Origin: an uncultured Oscillospiraceae bacterium
GTDB taxonomy: Bacteria > Bacillota > Clostridia > Oscillospirales > Acutalibacteraceae
DNA: 64,000 bases
Assembly: GCA_900547105.1 (NCBI GenBank)
Contig: URFL01000010.1
Coordinates: 24,789-88,788, forward strand
Reading direction: 5' to 3'
Shown here: positions 16,032 through 25,039 of the stretch, one piece after another
Position numbering within the stretch: position 1 is the stretch's first letter
How the letters are laid out: every line of letters starts with the position of its first letter
Made by a program: the position numbers and the translations under genes
The notes under the pieces: generated by a model
What the model saw: the letters and a program-made list of their open reading frames with translations, nothing else
Databases searched by the model: none
Told to the model about the DNA's origin: nothing

Positions 16032-16562
16032 CTACTCCGCCGACCAATCGACGGCTTGCAGCGCCTGTTCCAGCGCCTCGCTCACATGGCTGCCCTGTTC
16101 CGCTTTTTCAATCGTGGGCAGCATCAACAGCACCCCTGCCCACACCATAAACAGCGACAGCACATACACCCACGCCTGGGTGGTGTTGCGCATAATAATG
16201 AGCCACAGCACCGCCGTCACCGTCAAGATCGCGCCCAGCGGGCGGCACATCCGCCCGGTGAAGCGGTCAAACACCCGCTGAAAATGGATGTCGCAGCCGC
16301 CGTCCGGGCGCGCCGTCAGCCACACCCGCAGGAAATAGTGTTTATAGTAATAGTTCCGCTCGGCGGGCGTTTCATAAGGAAAATGCACCCGAAACTCCTC
16401 TTTGCCAAACGGTTTGACCACCAGCCCGCTGTCGGGTTCGGGAACGCGTTCCCGCGTTTGCACGCACCAGCGCTGCAACAGCGCGCGGCACACGGCCTCT
16501 GACTGGTCACAGGGCACCACGCGCTCCTCTTCCACCGGGGCGTAGCGTGTTTTCCAAAGCAT
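16032..16562 (-). CDS. Hypothetical membrane protein
   Basis: 176 aa, no family recognised. A soluble N-terminal part of about 100 residues (aromatic-rich segment HFPYETPAERNYYYKHYF) is followed by two adjacent membrane helices (about 108-126 and 130-148) and a short acidic C-terminus. ATG at 16562 with AAAGGAGGA upstream; the frame extends 29 codons further but overlaps yhbY spacing and lacks a ribosome site. Lies nine bases before nadD-yqeK, so it is part of the operon. Confidence 0.65.
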   Translation of the reverse strand: MLWKTRYAPVEEERVVPCDQSEAVCRALLQRWCVQTRERVPEPDSGLVVKPFGKEEFRVHFPYETPAERNYYYKHYFLRVWLTARPDGGCDIHFQRVFDRFTGRMCRPLGAILTVTAVLWLIIMRNTTQAWVYVLSLFMVWAGVLLMLPTIEKAEQGSHVSEALEQALQAVDWSAE

Positions 16563-16596
16563 GACAGGTTCCTCCTTTGGATGGGGATGTTGTCGG

Positions 16597-16887
16597 TCAG
16601 CGCGGCAGCTTGATCTGCGGCTGCTCCGGGTTGGGGCGATACAGCACAAACACCCGGCCGATCACCTGCACCACCTGCGCCGACACCGCCGCCGCCAGCT
16701 GATCCGCCGCTTCGCGGGCGGACAGCGGCGCGGTTTCCAGCACCTTGCCTTTGATCAGTTCACGGGCGGTCAACGCATCGTCCGCCTGTTTCAAAATGGT
16801 ATCCGCCATGCCGCCTTTGCCCACATGCACGATGGCTTCCAGCGGGTTGGCGAGCGAGCGCAGATACGCGCGTTGTTTGCTTGTCAT
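16597..16887 (-). CDS. yhbY: YhbY family RNA-binding protein
   Basis: 96 aa single CRM domain: KQRAYLRSLANPLEAIVHVGKGGM with the GxxG-type loop, then ALTARELIKGKVLE and IGRVFVLYRPN. Bacterial YhbY associates with pre-50S particles and takes part in subunit assembly. Just upstream of the membrane protein gene and 47 bases from rdgB; ATG with GGAG upstream. Confidence 0.93.
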   Translation of the reverse strand: MTSKQRAYLRSLANPLEAIVHVGKGGMADTILKQADDALTARELIKGKVLETAPLSAREAADQLAAAVSAQVVQVIGRVFVLYRPNPEQPQIKLPR

Positions 16888-16934
16888 ATGATGGTCTCCT
16901 TTAATCTATCAAAAAATGAAGTATCTATATCCGT

Positions 16935-17540
16935 TCAGGCATTTTCTGCCGCAATATACGCCGCCAGCTTTTCACGAAACGCCCGCAGTGCCCGGCCACG
17001 GTGGCTGATCGCGTCCTTTTCCTCCGCCGACAGCTCGGCATAGCTGCGACCGTCCTCCACCACGAACACGGGGTCGTAGCCGAACCCGCCCTCACCGCGG
17101 GGAGCCTCGCCGATCACGCCCGGGCATTCGCCCCGCGCGGTCAGCGTGTCGCCGTTCGGGAACACACAGCACACCGCCGAGACAAAATGCGCACCGCGCT
17201 TGTCCGCCGGCACCCCTTGCAGCTCGTGCAGCAGTTTTTGGATGCGGTCGGCATCGGTCGCACCTTCGCCCGCGTACCGCGCCGAGTACACCCCCGGCGC
17301 ACCGTCCAGCGCGTCCACCATCAAGCCGGAATCGTCGGCGATGGCGGGCAGCCCGGTTTCCTTACAGGCGGACGCGGCTTTCAGATACGCGTTCTGTTCA
17401 AAGGTGGTGCCGGTTTCCTCCACCTCGGGCAGCTCGCGCCCGAGATCGCGGTCGGTCACCGCGTCAATACCGAGCGGCTGCAAAATGCGCGACAGCTCAA
17501 TCAGCTTTTTGGGGTTGTGGGTCGCCACAATATAACGCAT
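16935..17540 (-). CDS. rdgB: XTP/dITP diphosphatase (Ham1/RdgB)
   Basis: 201 aa. Hydrolyses non-canonical purine triphosphates (dITP, XTP) to monophosphates and keeps them out of nucleic acids. Motifs: ATHNPKKLIELSRIL, TGTTFEQNAYLKA, ADDSGLMVDALDGAPGVYSARYAG, and GEGGFGYDPVF followed by SHRGRALRAF. Twelve bases before ftsY on the transcript side; ATG with GGAGG upstream. Confidence 0.95.
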   Translation of the reverse strand: MRYIVATHNPKKLIELSRILQPLGIDAVTDRDLGRELPEVEETGTTFEQNAYLKAASACKETGLPAIADDSGLMVDALDGAPGVYSARYAGEGATDADRIQKLLHELQGVPADKRGAHFVSAVCCVFPNGDTLTARGECPGVIGEAPRGEGGFGYDPVFVVEDGRSYAELSAEEKDAISHRGRALRAFREKLAAYIAAENA

Positions 17541-17552
17541 AGCGGTTCCTCC

Positions 17553-18461
17553 TTATTCCGTGAACAGGCTGCGGGCAAAATCTTCGGGATCAAACGGCTG
17601 GAGATCGTCGATTCCCTCGCCCACGCCGATGTATTTCACCGGCACATCCAGATCCTGCTTCACCGCCAGCACCACACCGCCGCGGGCGGTGCCGTCCAGC
17701 TTGGTGAGCACAATGCCGGTGATACCGGCGGCGTTTTTGAATTCCCGCGCCTGGTTCACCGCGTTTTGACCGGTGGTCGCATCCAGCACCAGCAGCACTT
17801 CCTTGGCGGCGCCGGGCAGCTCGCGGTCGATCACGCGGTTGATCTTGGACAATTCGTCCATCAGATTCTTCTTGTTGTGCAGCCGTCCGGCGGTGTCACA
17901 CACGATGACATCGGTGCCCCGCGCTTTGGCGGCGCTGATGGTATCAAACACCACCGCGGCGGGGTCCGCCCCCTGGGTGTGCTTGACCAGATCCACACCG
18001 GCGCGGTCCGCCCACACCTGCAGCTGCTCGATCGCGGCATCGCGGAAGGTATCCGCCGCGCCCAGCAACACCTTGTGCCCCTGCGCTTTGAGTCCGGCGG
18101 CCAGCTTGCCGATGGTGGTGGTTTTGCCCACGCCGTTGACCCCGATCACCAGAATGATCGAAGGTTTGGTGGACAGGTTCAGCTCCTGCCCGCCGCGCAG
18201 CATCTCCGCCACGATCTCCGCCAGCAGACGCTTGACCTCGTCGGGATCGGTCACACCCTGCTCTTTCACCTTCTTGCGCAGCTCGTCGCAGATAAACGCG
18301 GAGGTGTTGGCTCCCACATCCGCCATAATCAAAATCTCTTCCAGCTCTTCAAACAATTCCTCGTCAATTTTGGTAAAGGAATGCAGCATAGAATTGACCG
18401 AATGCATCAGGGAATCGCGCGTTTTTTTGAGTCCCTGTCCGATTTTACTAAAAAAGCCCAT
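17553..18461 (-). CDS. ftsY: Signal recognition particle receptor FtsY
   Basis: 302 aa, NG domains only with no acidic A domain, as is usual in Gram-positives. GTPase motifs: G1 GVNGVGKTTTIGKLA, G3 DTAGRLHNK, G4 TKLDGTARGG and the C-terminal GVGEGIDDLQPFDP. Receives ribosome-nascent-chain complexes from Ffh at the membrane. ffh is not in this window. ATG with AAGGAGG upstream, 21 bases downstream of smc; the smc-ftsY pair is a conserved Firmicutes linkage. Confidence 0.97.
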   Translation of the reverse strand: MGFFSKIGQGLKKTRDSLMHSVNSMLHSFTKIDEELFEELEEILIMADVGANTSAFICDELRKKVKEQGVTDPDEVKRLLAEIVAEMLRGGQELNLSTKPSIILVIGVNGVGKTTTIGKLAAGLKAQGHKVLLGAADTFRDAAIEQLQVWADRAGVDLVKHTQGADPAAVVFDTISAAKARGTDVIVCDTAGRLHNKKNLMDELSKINRVIDRELPGAAKEVLLVLDATTGQNAVNQAREFKNAAGITGIVLTKLDGTARGGVVLAVKQDLDVPVKYIGVGEGIDDLQPFDPEDFARSLFTE

Positions 18462-18482
18462 GATAACCTCCTTGGGTAGGTC

Positions 18483-21400
18483 TTATACCGACAAGCCCAG
18501 CTTTTGCTCCACCTCGCTGGCGCGCAGCTCCAACAGCTTGGACACGCCCTGCTCCTGCATGGTCACGCCGTACAGCACATCCGCCTCTTCCATCGTGCCG
18601 CGGCGGTGGGTGATGACAATAAACTGGGATTGGTCGCACATCCGCCGCAGATAGGACGCATAGCGGTCCACATTCACATCGTCCAACGCGGCTTCGATCT
18701 CATCCAGCACGCAGAAGGGCGATGGTGTCACCTTTAGGATAGCGAACAGCAGCGCGATCGCCGCCAGCGCCTTTTCGCCGCCGGACAGCACTTCCAGATT
18801 CAGAATCTTCTTGCCAGGCGGCTGCACCCGCATTTCGATGCCGGAATGTAGCACATCCTCCGGCTCGGTAAGCAGCAGCTCGCCTTTGCCGCCGCCGAAC
18901 AGCTCGGAAAACACCTCGCCGTAGTGGTGGTTGATCAGCCGGAACTGCTCGATGAAGATATCCCGCATCTGCACGGTCAGCTCGTCGATCAGCTTGAGCA
19001 GATCGGCGCGGGACACTTCGACATCCTTGACCTGGGCGGACAAAAATTCGTAGCGCTCGCTGACCTCTTTGTATTCTTCGATTGCGTCCACATTGACGCT
19101 GCCCAACCGCCGGATACGGTTTTTGATCTCGTTTAACCGGCGGGAGGCTTCGGTCAGATCCTCGATGGGTTTGGCGATCTGCTCCGCCTCGGCGCGGGTC
19201 AGCTCGTATTCTTCATACAGCTTGCGGGAAATATCCTCGGTTTCGCGCTCGGCGGCGGCGTATTTTTCTTCCATCCGCGCCACCTCGCGACCCGCCAGCT
19301 CGCGTTCGTCGCTTTTTTCGCGGCTTTGCCGCCGCAAAGCGGTCTGGCGCTCCTCTTCCTTGGCGCGGCGTTCCGCCAGCGCTTGCAGCTGCTCGTCCGC
19401 CTGCGCCATCTGCCGGCGCTGCTCCTGTGCGCGACCGAGAGTATCCTCGATCTCTTTATCGCGCCGGGCAGCGGTTTGTTCCAGCTCGCTGATCTGCTGC
19501 GCCAGTCGCTGGCGATAGCCCGCCGCGTCATCCCGGCGGGCGGTCAAATCCTCGATAGCGCGGGCGGCGGCTTCGCTTTCCTTTTGGAACCCGAGCACCG
19601 CCAGCTTGACATCCGACAGCGCCGCCGACAGCGTTTCCCGCTGCTCCGCCAGTTGCTGGCGACCGCCGCTCAAGGCGGTCATTTTCTGCTCCACCGCCTG
19701 TTTGTCATCGGTGAGGGCGGCAATGCGCTCGTCCGCCTGCCGCATCGCCGCGCGGTTTTCCTCCGCACGGGCGGTCAGGGTCGCGATGTCGCGCTGCGCC
19801 GCTTGTTCCGCGGCGGCGGCGGATTGTGCCTGCTCGGTCAGGCGGCGGCGATCGCTTTCAAAGCGAATCTTATCCTCCTGCGCGGTGGACAGCTCGCCTT
19901 GAATACCGCTGCACTGCGCTTGGGCGGCGGCAACCTCCTGCTGCAGCGCCTTGTATTGTTCCATCGCCTGCGCCGCCTGTTGACGCAGAGCGGTTTCTTC
20001 CTCTTTCAGGGCGGCGATCTCGTTGCGGCGAGATAGCATGCCCCCACTTTTCACACTGGAACCGCCGGTCATGGAACCGCCCGCGTTGACCACCTGTCCA
20101 TCCAGCGTGACAATGCGGAACCGGTAGCTGTATTTGCGGGCAATGCTCACGGCGTAGTCGAGATCCTCCGCCACGGCGGTGCGCCCCAACAGGTTGCGCA
20201 CCACTTCGGTATATTGCGGGTCGCAAGTCACCAGATCGCTCGCCAGCCCCACAAAGCCCAGCTCGTTTTCCAGCCCTTTTTCGGTCAGTGTGCGTCCCTT
20301 GATAGTGGTCAACGGCAGGAAGGTTGCGCGTCCCCCGCGGTTCTCTTTCAGATACGCGATACCGCGCTTGGCGTCCTCTTCGCGGTCGCACACCAGATGC
20401 TGTCCCGCGCCGCCCAGCGCCGTTTCCACCGCCAGCGCATATGCCGCGTCGGCATCCAGCAAACGGGACACCGGCCCATGGATGCCGCGCAGAGTGCCGC
20501 GCTGGGCTTGCTGCATCACCATTTTGATGCTGTGACCAAAGCCCTCCATGTTGCGTTCCAAATCTTCCAAAATGCGGGCGCGGCGCTGTTTTTCCTGCAC
20601 ATCCAGCATCCGCTGATCCGCGACCTGCTTTTGCTCGTCCCGCTTTACCTCGCGGCTTTGCAGCCGCATTTGATAGCCGCGCAGCTCGTTTTGCAAACTT
20701 TCGATCTGCTCGCAGCAGGCAGCATACGCCTGTTCACATTCGGTCAGTTCCTGCCCGGCACGGGCGACCTGCTGTTCGCGGGCGGCTTTGCCGGTTTCCA
20801 GCTCGCCGAGCCGCTCTTCGATCTCTTTCAACGAGGATTGCGCGGTGACCTGTGCCACCCGCACATCCGAAATTTGCAGCGCAATGGCGCTCGCCTCGCC
20901 GGACAGCGTTTCCATCTGCCCCGACCGCTGGTCGCTGTCGCGGGACAGCGCCGCGATCTGCTCGGTCAGCTCCAGCTGGCGATGCTCTTTTTCCGCCACC
21001 GCACGCGCCAGCTCGTCTATTTGGGCGGTGCGCGCCGCGATCTCCTGCCGCAGCTGCTCGTCGCCGGTTTCCGATTGGGCGATTTCACCCTGTATGCGGG
21101 CGATGTTCTCCTGATTGTGCGCCTGGTCGTTGCGCAGCACTGCCGCCTGCGCTTCCAACGCGGCGGCCTGTTCTTCCTGCTCGTGCTGGCGGCGGCGCAC
21201 GGTATCCATCTGGATCGCCCATTGCTGGGACAAGCGGCTGGATTCCTCCATATGCGCTTCCGCTTCGCTGATGGCCTCGCCCGCCTGTTCATACTGGGTG
21301 CGCGCCAGTTCCAGCTTGGAGCCGAGCGACCGCAGCGTGTCGCGGCTGGTTTGCAGCGTATGCAGCCACAGCCCGATCTCCAGTTCCTTTTTTTCGCCCG

Positions 21401-22055
21401 CCAGTTCCAAAAATTCCTTGGCTTTTTCCGCCTGCTGTTTCAGCGGACCGACGCGGTTTTCCAGCTCCTGCACAATGTCGCGCAGCCGCAGCAGGTTATC
21501 TTCGGTGGAGGCGAGCCGCCGCTCCGCTTCGTTTTTGCGGTAGCGGTATTTAGCGATGCCCGCCGCTTCTTCAAAAATTTCGCGCCGTTCGGTGGATTTG
21601 GACGACACAATGTCGCCGATACGACCCTGACCGATGATGGAATAGCCATCCCGCCCAAGACCGGTATCCATAAACAGCATTTGCACATCCTTCAGCCGCA
21701 CCGCCGCCTGATTGATGATGTATTCGCTTTTGCCCGAGCGATAATACCGGCGGGTCACCTTGACATCGTCGGCATCGAAATCCAGCTTGCGGGCGGTGTT
21801 GTCAAACACCAGTGACACTTCGGCAAACCCCATGCCTTTGCGTTTTTGGGTACCGCTGAAAATCACATCCTCCATATTGGAGCCGCGCAGGCTTTTGGAG
21901 GATTGCTCGCCCAGCACCCAGCGGATCGCATCGCTGATGTTGGATTTGCCGCTGCCGTTGGGACCGACCACAGCGGTCATGCCCTGCCCAAAGCGCAGCA
22001 CCGTTTTATCGGGGAACGACTTGAACCCGTGGATTTCGAGGGCTTTCAGAATCAA
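18483..22055 (-). CDS. smc: Chromosome segregation protein SMC
   Basis: 1190 aa, full length. Walker A GPNGSGKSN near residue 33, two long coiled coils (Gln/Glu/Arg/Ala-rich), hinge about 530-665 (IHGPVSRLLDADAAYA ... VVNAGGSMTGGS), signature LSGGEKALAAIALLFA near 1090 and Walker B PFCVLDEIEAALDD. Forms the condensin-like ring with ScpA/ScpB. I choose the TTG at 22055: AGAGGTGA lies at the right distance and the protein then begins MILKALEIHGFKSF; a GTG three codons earlier overlaps the ribosome site. Confidence 0.96.
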   Translation of the reverse strand: MILKALEIHGFKSFPDKTVLRFGQGMTAVVGPNGSGKSNISDAIRWVLGEQSSKSLRGSNMEDVIFSGTQKRKGMGFAEVSLVFDNTARKLDFDADDVKVTRRYYRSGKSEYIINQAAVRLKDVQMLFMDTGLGRDGYSIIGQGRIGDIVSSKSTERREIFEEAAGIAKYRYRKNEAERRLASTEDNLLRLRDIVQELENRVGPLKQQAEKAKEFLELAGEKKELEIGLWLHTLQTSRDTLRSLGSKLELARTQYEQAGEAISEAEAHMEESSRLSQQWAIQMDTVRRRQHEQEEQAAALEAQAAVLRNDQAHNQENIARIQGEIAQSETGDEQLRQEIAARTAQIDELARAVAEKEHRQLELTEQIAALSRDSDQRSGQMETLSGEASAIALQISDVRVAQVTAQSSLKEIEERLGELETGKAAREQQVARAGQELTECEQAYAACCEQIESLQNELRGYQMRLQSREVKRDEQKQVADQRMLDVQEKQRRARILEDLERNMEGFGHSIKMVMQQAQRGTLRGIHGPVSRLLDADAAYALAVETALGGAGQHLVCDREEDAKRGIAYLKENRGGRATFLPLTTIKGRTLTEKGLENELGFVGLASDLVTCDPQYTEVVRNLLGRTAVAEDLDYAVSIARKYSYRFRIVTLDGQVVNAGGSMTGGSSVKSGGMLSRRNEIAALKEEETALRQQAAQAMEQYKALQQEVAAAQAQCSGIQGELSTAQEDKIRFESDRRRLTEQAQSAAAAEQAAQRDIATLTARAEENRAAMRQADERIAALTDDKQAVEQKMTALSGGRQQLAEQRETLSAALSDVKLAVLGFQKESEAAARAIEDLTARRDDAAGYRQRLAQQISELEQTAARRDKEIEDTLGRAQEQRRQMAQADEQLQALAERRAKEEERQTALRRQSREKSDERELAGREVARMEEKYAAAERETEDISRKLYEEYELTRAEAEQIAKPIEDLTEASRRLNEIKNRIRRLGSVNVDAIEEYKEVSERYEFLSAQVKDVEVSRADLLKLIDELTVQMRDIFIEQFRLINHHYGEVFSELFGGGKGELLLTEPEDVLHSGIEMRVQPPGKKILNLEVLSGGEKALAAIALLFAILKVTPSPFCVLDEIEAALDDVNVDRYASYLRRMCDQSQFIVITHRRGTMEEADVLYGVTMQEQGVSKLLELRASEVEQKLGLSV

Positions 22056-22072
22056 TGGTGTCACCTCTATTG

Positions 22073-23113
22073 TTATGTACTCTCGATTTCAACCAAAACG
22101 CGGCGGGGCAAAACGGCAGGATCACCGCACATGGCGACCGCGTAGCCCTGTTCCCCCAGCCAGCGAATATTCTCTCGTTTTTGACCGATGGTTTTGGACA
22201 GCGCCGCGGGCGCCACCCGCAGCCGCGCCGCTCCACCGGTCGGCAGCGCCTGTTGCAAAGCGGTCAGCGCCAGTTCGCGGTACAGCCGACTTTCGCACAG
22301 TTCGCGAAACGCCGGATGATACGGTCCCGCCACATAGTGCGACTCCACATCGCCGCCGGCGTGCAGCCCCATGCGGATAAGCGGGATGCCCCGCTCCCAT
22401 TCCACCAGCCGCAGCAACTGTGCCCCCAGCTCCACCGCCTGTTCCAGTGTGGGAGATGTGTAGCTGCCATCCCGCACCCAATCGGCGAGGCGGGTGTTCT
22501 CCACCACCACGGTGGGATAAATGCGCATGGTGTCCGGCTGCAGATCGCACAGCGCCTGCGCCGTGCGGATGTCCTCCTGCGGATCGCTGCCCGGCAAGCC
22601 GGTCATCATTTGCAGCCCCAGCGAAACATCATATGTATGAATCAGCGCGGCGGCACGGCGCACATCGGCGGCGGTATGCCCCCGCTCGTTTTGCCGCAGC
22701 ACCCGGTCGCACATACTTTGCGCGCCCAGCTCCACCGCCGTCACGCCATAGCGTTTCAGCCGTTCCAGCGTGGCGGGGTCGATCGCGTCCGGGCGGGTGG
22801 ACAGACGGATGCCGCCGAACACCCCCGCCTGTACAAACGGAAACGCCGCTTGCAGCAGCGCGGTTTGCACCGCCGGATCCACCGCCGTAAAGCTGCCGCC
22901 GAAAAAAGCGATCTCGCTGTCCGCCGCGGCGGTATGCATGGTGTCCACCGCCCGGCGGCAAGCCGCGGTGACGGCATCAGGTGTCAGCTCCTGTGTCTGT
23001 CCGCTGATCACCCGCTGGTCGCAAAAGCTGCATCGATGGGGGCAGCCCTTGTGCGGCACAAACAACGCCACATTGGTGTGGCGGGCGCGGCGTGGCTCAG
23101 TCGAGCCGGTCAT
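22073..23113 (-). CDS. Radical SAM protein of the elongator-like (Elp3-related) family
   Basis: 346 aa. The radical SAM cluster is CPHRCSFCDQ (C-x3-C-x2-C, about residues 24-31). Further family segments: FFGGSFTAVD, GIRLSTRPDAID, VELGAQSM and HTYDVSLGLQMMTGLPG. Related to COG1243/Elp3-like proteins but without the acetyltransferase domain. Such genes often sit between rnc and smc in clostridia; the substrate is not established. The start overlaps the last 17 bases of rnc. Confidence 0.85.
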   Translation of the reverse strand: MTGSTEPRRARHTNVALFVPHKGCPHRCSFCDQRVISGQTQELTPDAVTAACRRAVDTMHTAAADSEIAFFGGSFTAVDPAVQTALLQAAFPFVQAGVFGGIRLSTRPDAIDPATLERLKRYGVTAVELGAQSMCDRVLRQNERGHTAADVRRAAALIHTYDVSLGLQMMTGLPGSDPQEDIRTAQALCDLQPDTMRIYPTVVVENTRLADWVRDGSYTSPTLEQAVELGAQLLRLVEWERGIPLIRMGLHAGGDVESHYVAGPYHPAFRELCESRLYRELALTALQQALPTGGAARLRVAPAALSKTIGQKRENIRWLGEQGYAVAMCGDPAVLPRRVLVEIEST

Positions 23114-23792
23114 AGCCCATCAGGCGCAGCGCTTCGCGCGCGGCTTGCTGCTCCGCCTCTTTTTTGCTGTGCGCCCGCCCGGTACCGATCACATTGGAGT
23201 TCAGGTGCACCTCCACCGTGAACTTCTTTTGGTGGTCAGGACCGGATTCGCCCGCCAGCACATATTCCAGCTGCTCTTCCGGATTTTGCTGCACGATCTC
23301 CTGCAGCGCGGTTTTGTAGTCTTTGAACCGGCGCTGTTTTTGGCTGGCGAGCTCTTTTTGCAAAAACGGCAGCAAAAACTCCCGCACCGGCGGCAGTCCG
23401 CCGTCCAGATACATCGCGGCGATCACCGCTTCAAACGCGTCGGACAGGATGGAGGGGCGCTCGGCACCGCCGGTCATCCGCTCCCCTTTGCCCAGCAGCA
23501 GAAAATCGCCCAGTTTCAGCGTTTGTGCATAGCCGCTGAGCGCCTTTTCGCACACCAGCGACGCGCGCCGCTTGGTCAATTCTCCCTCGGCGCCCTTATC
23601 GTGCGCGAACAGGTAGTCCGCTGTGATGAACCCCAGCACCGAATCGCCCAGGAATTCCAAGCGCTCGTTGCTGGAATGGCGCGCCTTGCCCTCGTTCGCA
23701 TAGGATGAATGGGTCAGCGCGTGCTCCAGCAGCTCCGGATCGCGAAAGGTATAGCCCATCGCCTGCATCAATGGTTGTAACCGTGTATTCAT
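23097..23792 (-). CDS. rnc: Ribonuclease III
   Basis: 231 aa. Catalytic domain with signature NERLEFLGDSVLGF (about 42-55) and the second acidic pair in ILSDAFEAVIAAMYLDGG; C-terminal double-stranded RNA-binding domain (DYKTALQEIVQQN ... GRAHSKKEAEQQAAREAL). Processes rRNA precursors and structured mRNAs. Follows the acp-like gene by 11 bases and overlaps the radical SAM gene. The ribosome site (AGGGAT) is modest. Confidence 0.96.
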   Translation of the reverse strand: MNTRLQPLMQAMGYTFRDPELLEHALTHSSYANEGKARHSSNERLEFLGDSVLGFITADYLFAHDKGAEGELTKRRASLVCEKALSGYAQTLKLGDFLLLGKGERMTGGAERPSILSDAFEAVIAAMYLDGGLPPVREFLLPFLQKELASQKQRRFKDYKTALQEIVQQNPEEQLEYVLAGESGPDHQKKFTVEVHLNSNVIGTGRAHSKKEAEQQAAREALRLMGYDRLD

Positions 23793-23803
23793 ATCGTTTA
23801 TCC

Positions 23804-24028
23804 CTACATTCTATCCTCGATATAGCCCACCAGATCCTCCACCGTTTCAAATGCTTCCAGTTCATCGGTCGGGATCTCGATCATATACTGTGCCTCCAGC
23901 AGCACCGCCAGCTCACTGCGGTCGTCGTCCGACAAATTCAGATCGTCCAGCAGCGATGCCATTTCCACCTCGTCGGGGTCACAGCCGCACCGCCCGGCGG
24001 CGAATTGCGCCACCACATCCAAAACCAT
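23804..24028 (-). CDS. Acyl carrier protein-like protein with altered serine motif
   Basis: 74 aa, acidic, in the place where acpP normally lies (between plsX and rnc). Four-helix ACP pattern is visible, e.g. helix II and III segments ELAVLLEAQYMIEIP and ETVEDLVGYIED. However the DSL motif that takes 4'-phosphopantetheine is not there: the aligned stretch is DDLNLSDDDRSEL, with a serine one residue early and Asp-Asp after it. The N-terminal loop carries an extra CGC (GRCGCDPDEV). Either the shifted serine is used or the protein is a non-acylated ACP relative. ATG with GGAGG ten bases upstream. Confidence 0.8.
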   Translation of the reverse strand: MVLDVVAQFAAGRCGCDPDEVEMASLLDDLNLSDDDRSELAVLLEAQYMIEIPTDELEAFETVEDLVGYIEDRM

Positions 24029-24031
24029 GGG

Positions 24032-25039
24032 TTATTCCGCCTCCTGCTGTGTCGGGTTTTGCTTCACCGCTTCGGTGATTTTATCGATCACGCCTTCTTC
24101 GGCAAAGGTCGCCGCTACCCGAATGGCGTGCTGGATCGCAGGCGCTTTGGAGTTGCCGTGGGTCTTGATGACCGGCTTGCTGACGCCCAGCAGCGGCGCG
24201 CCGCCGTATTCGGAGGTGTCCATTTTCTTCTTGAAGCCCGCCAGCTGCGGCTTGACCATCAGCGCCGCCAGCTTGGTTTTGGTGTTGGTCATAAAAATCT
24301 CTTTGATATTTTTGAGCAGCGCGTCGGTCACGCCCTCCATCATTTTCAGCACCACATTGCCGGTAAAGCCGTCCGCCACCAGCACATCCGCCGTGCCGAA
24401 CGGGATGTCGCGGGCTTCCACATTGCCCACAAAGTTCAGCCCGCTGTCCTTCAGCAGCGCAAACGCTTCGTGCTGCAGCGCGCCGCCTTTGCAATCCTCC
24501 ACGCCGATGTTGATCAGTCCCACCGATACATCGCGTCCCATCACACTTTGCATATACAAGCTGCCCATCTTGGCAAATTGCAGCAGCATTTCGGGGCGGC
24601 AATCCACATTTGCGCCGGAATCGATCAGCATAAACGGTCCTTTGTTGGAGGGCATCAGCGGTGCCAGCGCGGCACGGGATACGCCTTTGATACGCTTGAC
24701 GATAAAGGTGGAACCCATGATCATAGCGCCGGTACTGCCCGCGGTGACAAACGCGTCGCCGTTGCCCGCCGCCAGCTGCCGCAGCCCTTCCGCCATCGAG
24801 CATTCCTTGTGCTCCTTCAGAATGCTGCGCGGCTCGTCATCCATTCCGATGACATCCGGCGCATGTATTATATCCATTTTGTGAAGCGAAATACCATTGT
24901 CGGCAGCGACCTTGCGGATCTGTGCCTCATCACCGGTCAACACAATATCGTGGCCATACGCCTCCACCGCCTGGGCGGCACCCCGGATCACTTCCAACGG
25001 CGCATTATCGCCGCCAAAGGCATCAACGATCACTTTCAT
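24032..25039 (-). CDS. plsX: Phosphate acyltransferase PlsX
   Basis: 335 aa. Converts acyl-ACP and phosphate to acyl-phosphate for phosphatidic acid synthesis. Family segments: VDAFGGDNAP at the N-terminus, VTAGSTGAMIMGS, LIDSGANVDCRPEML, NIGVEDCKG and ADGFTGNVVLKMMEG. It overlaps the trmFO stop by four bases (ATGA) and is three bases from the acp-like gene, so the two are translationally linked. Confidence 0.96.
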   Translation of the reverse strand: MKVIVDAFGGDNAPLEVIRGAAQAVEAYGHDIVLTGDEAQIRKVAADNGISLHKMDIIHAPDVIGMDDEPRSILKEHKECSMAEGLRQLAAGNGDAFVTAGSTGAMIMGSTFIVKRIKGVSRAALAPLMPSNKGPFMLIDSGANVDCRPEMLLQFAKMGSLYMQSVMGRDVSVGLINIGVEDCKGGALQHEAFALLKDSGLNFVGNVEARDIPFGTADVLVADGFTGNVVLKMMEGVTDALLKNIKEIFMTNTKTKLAALMVKPQLAGFKKKMDTSEYGGAPLLGVSKPVIKTHGNSKAPAIQHAIRVAATFAEEGVIDKITEAVKQNPTQQEAE

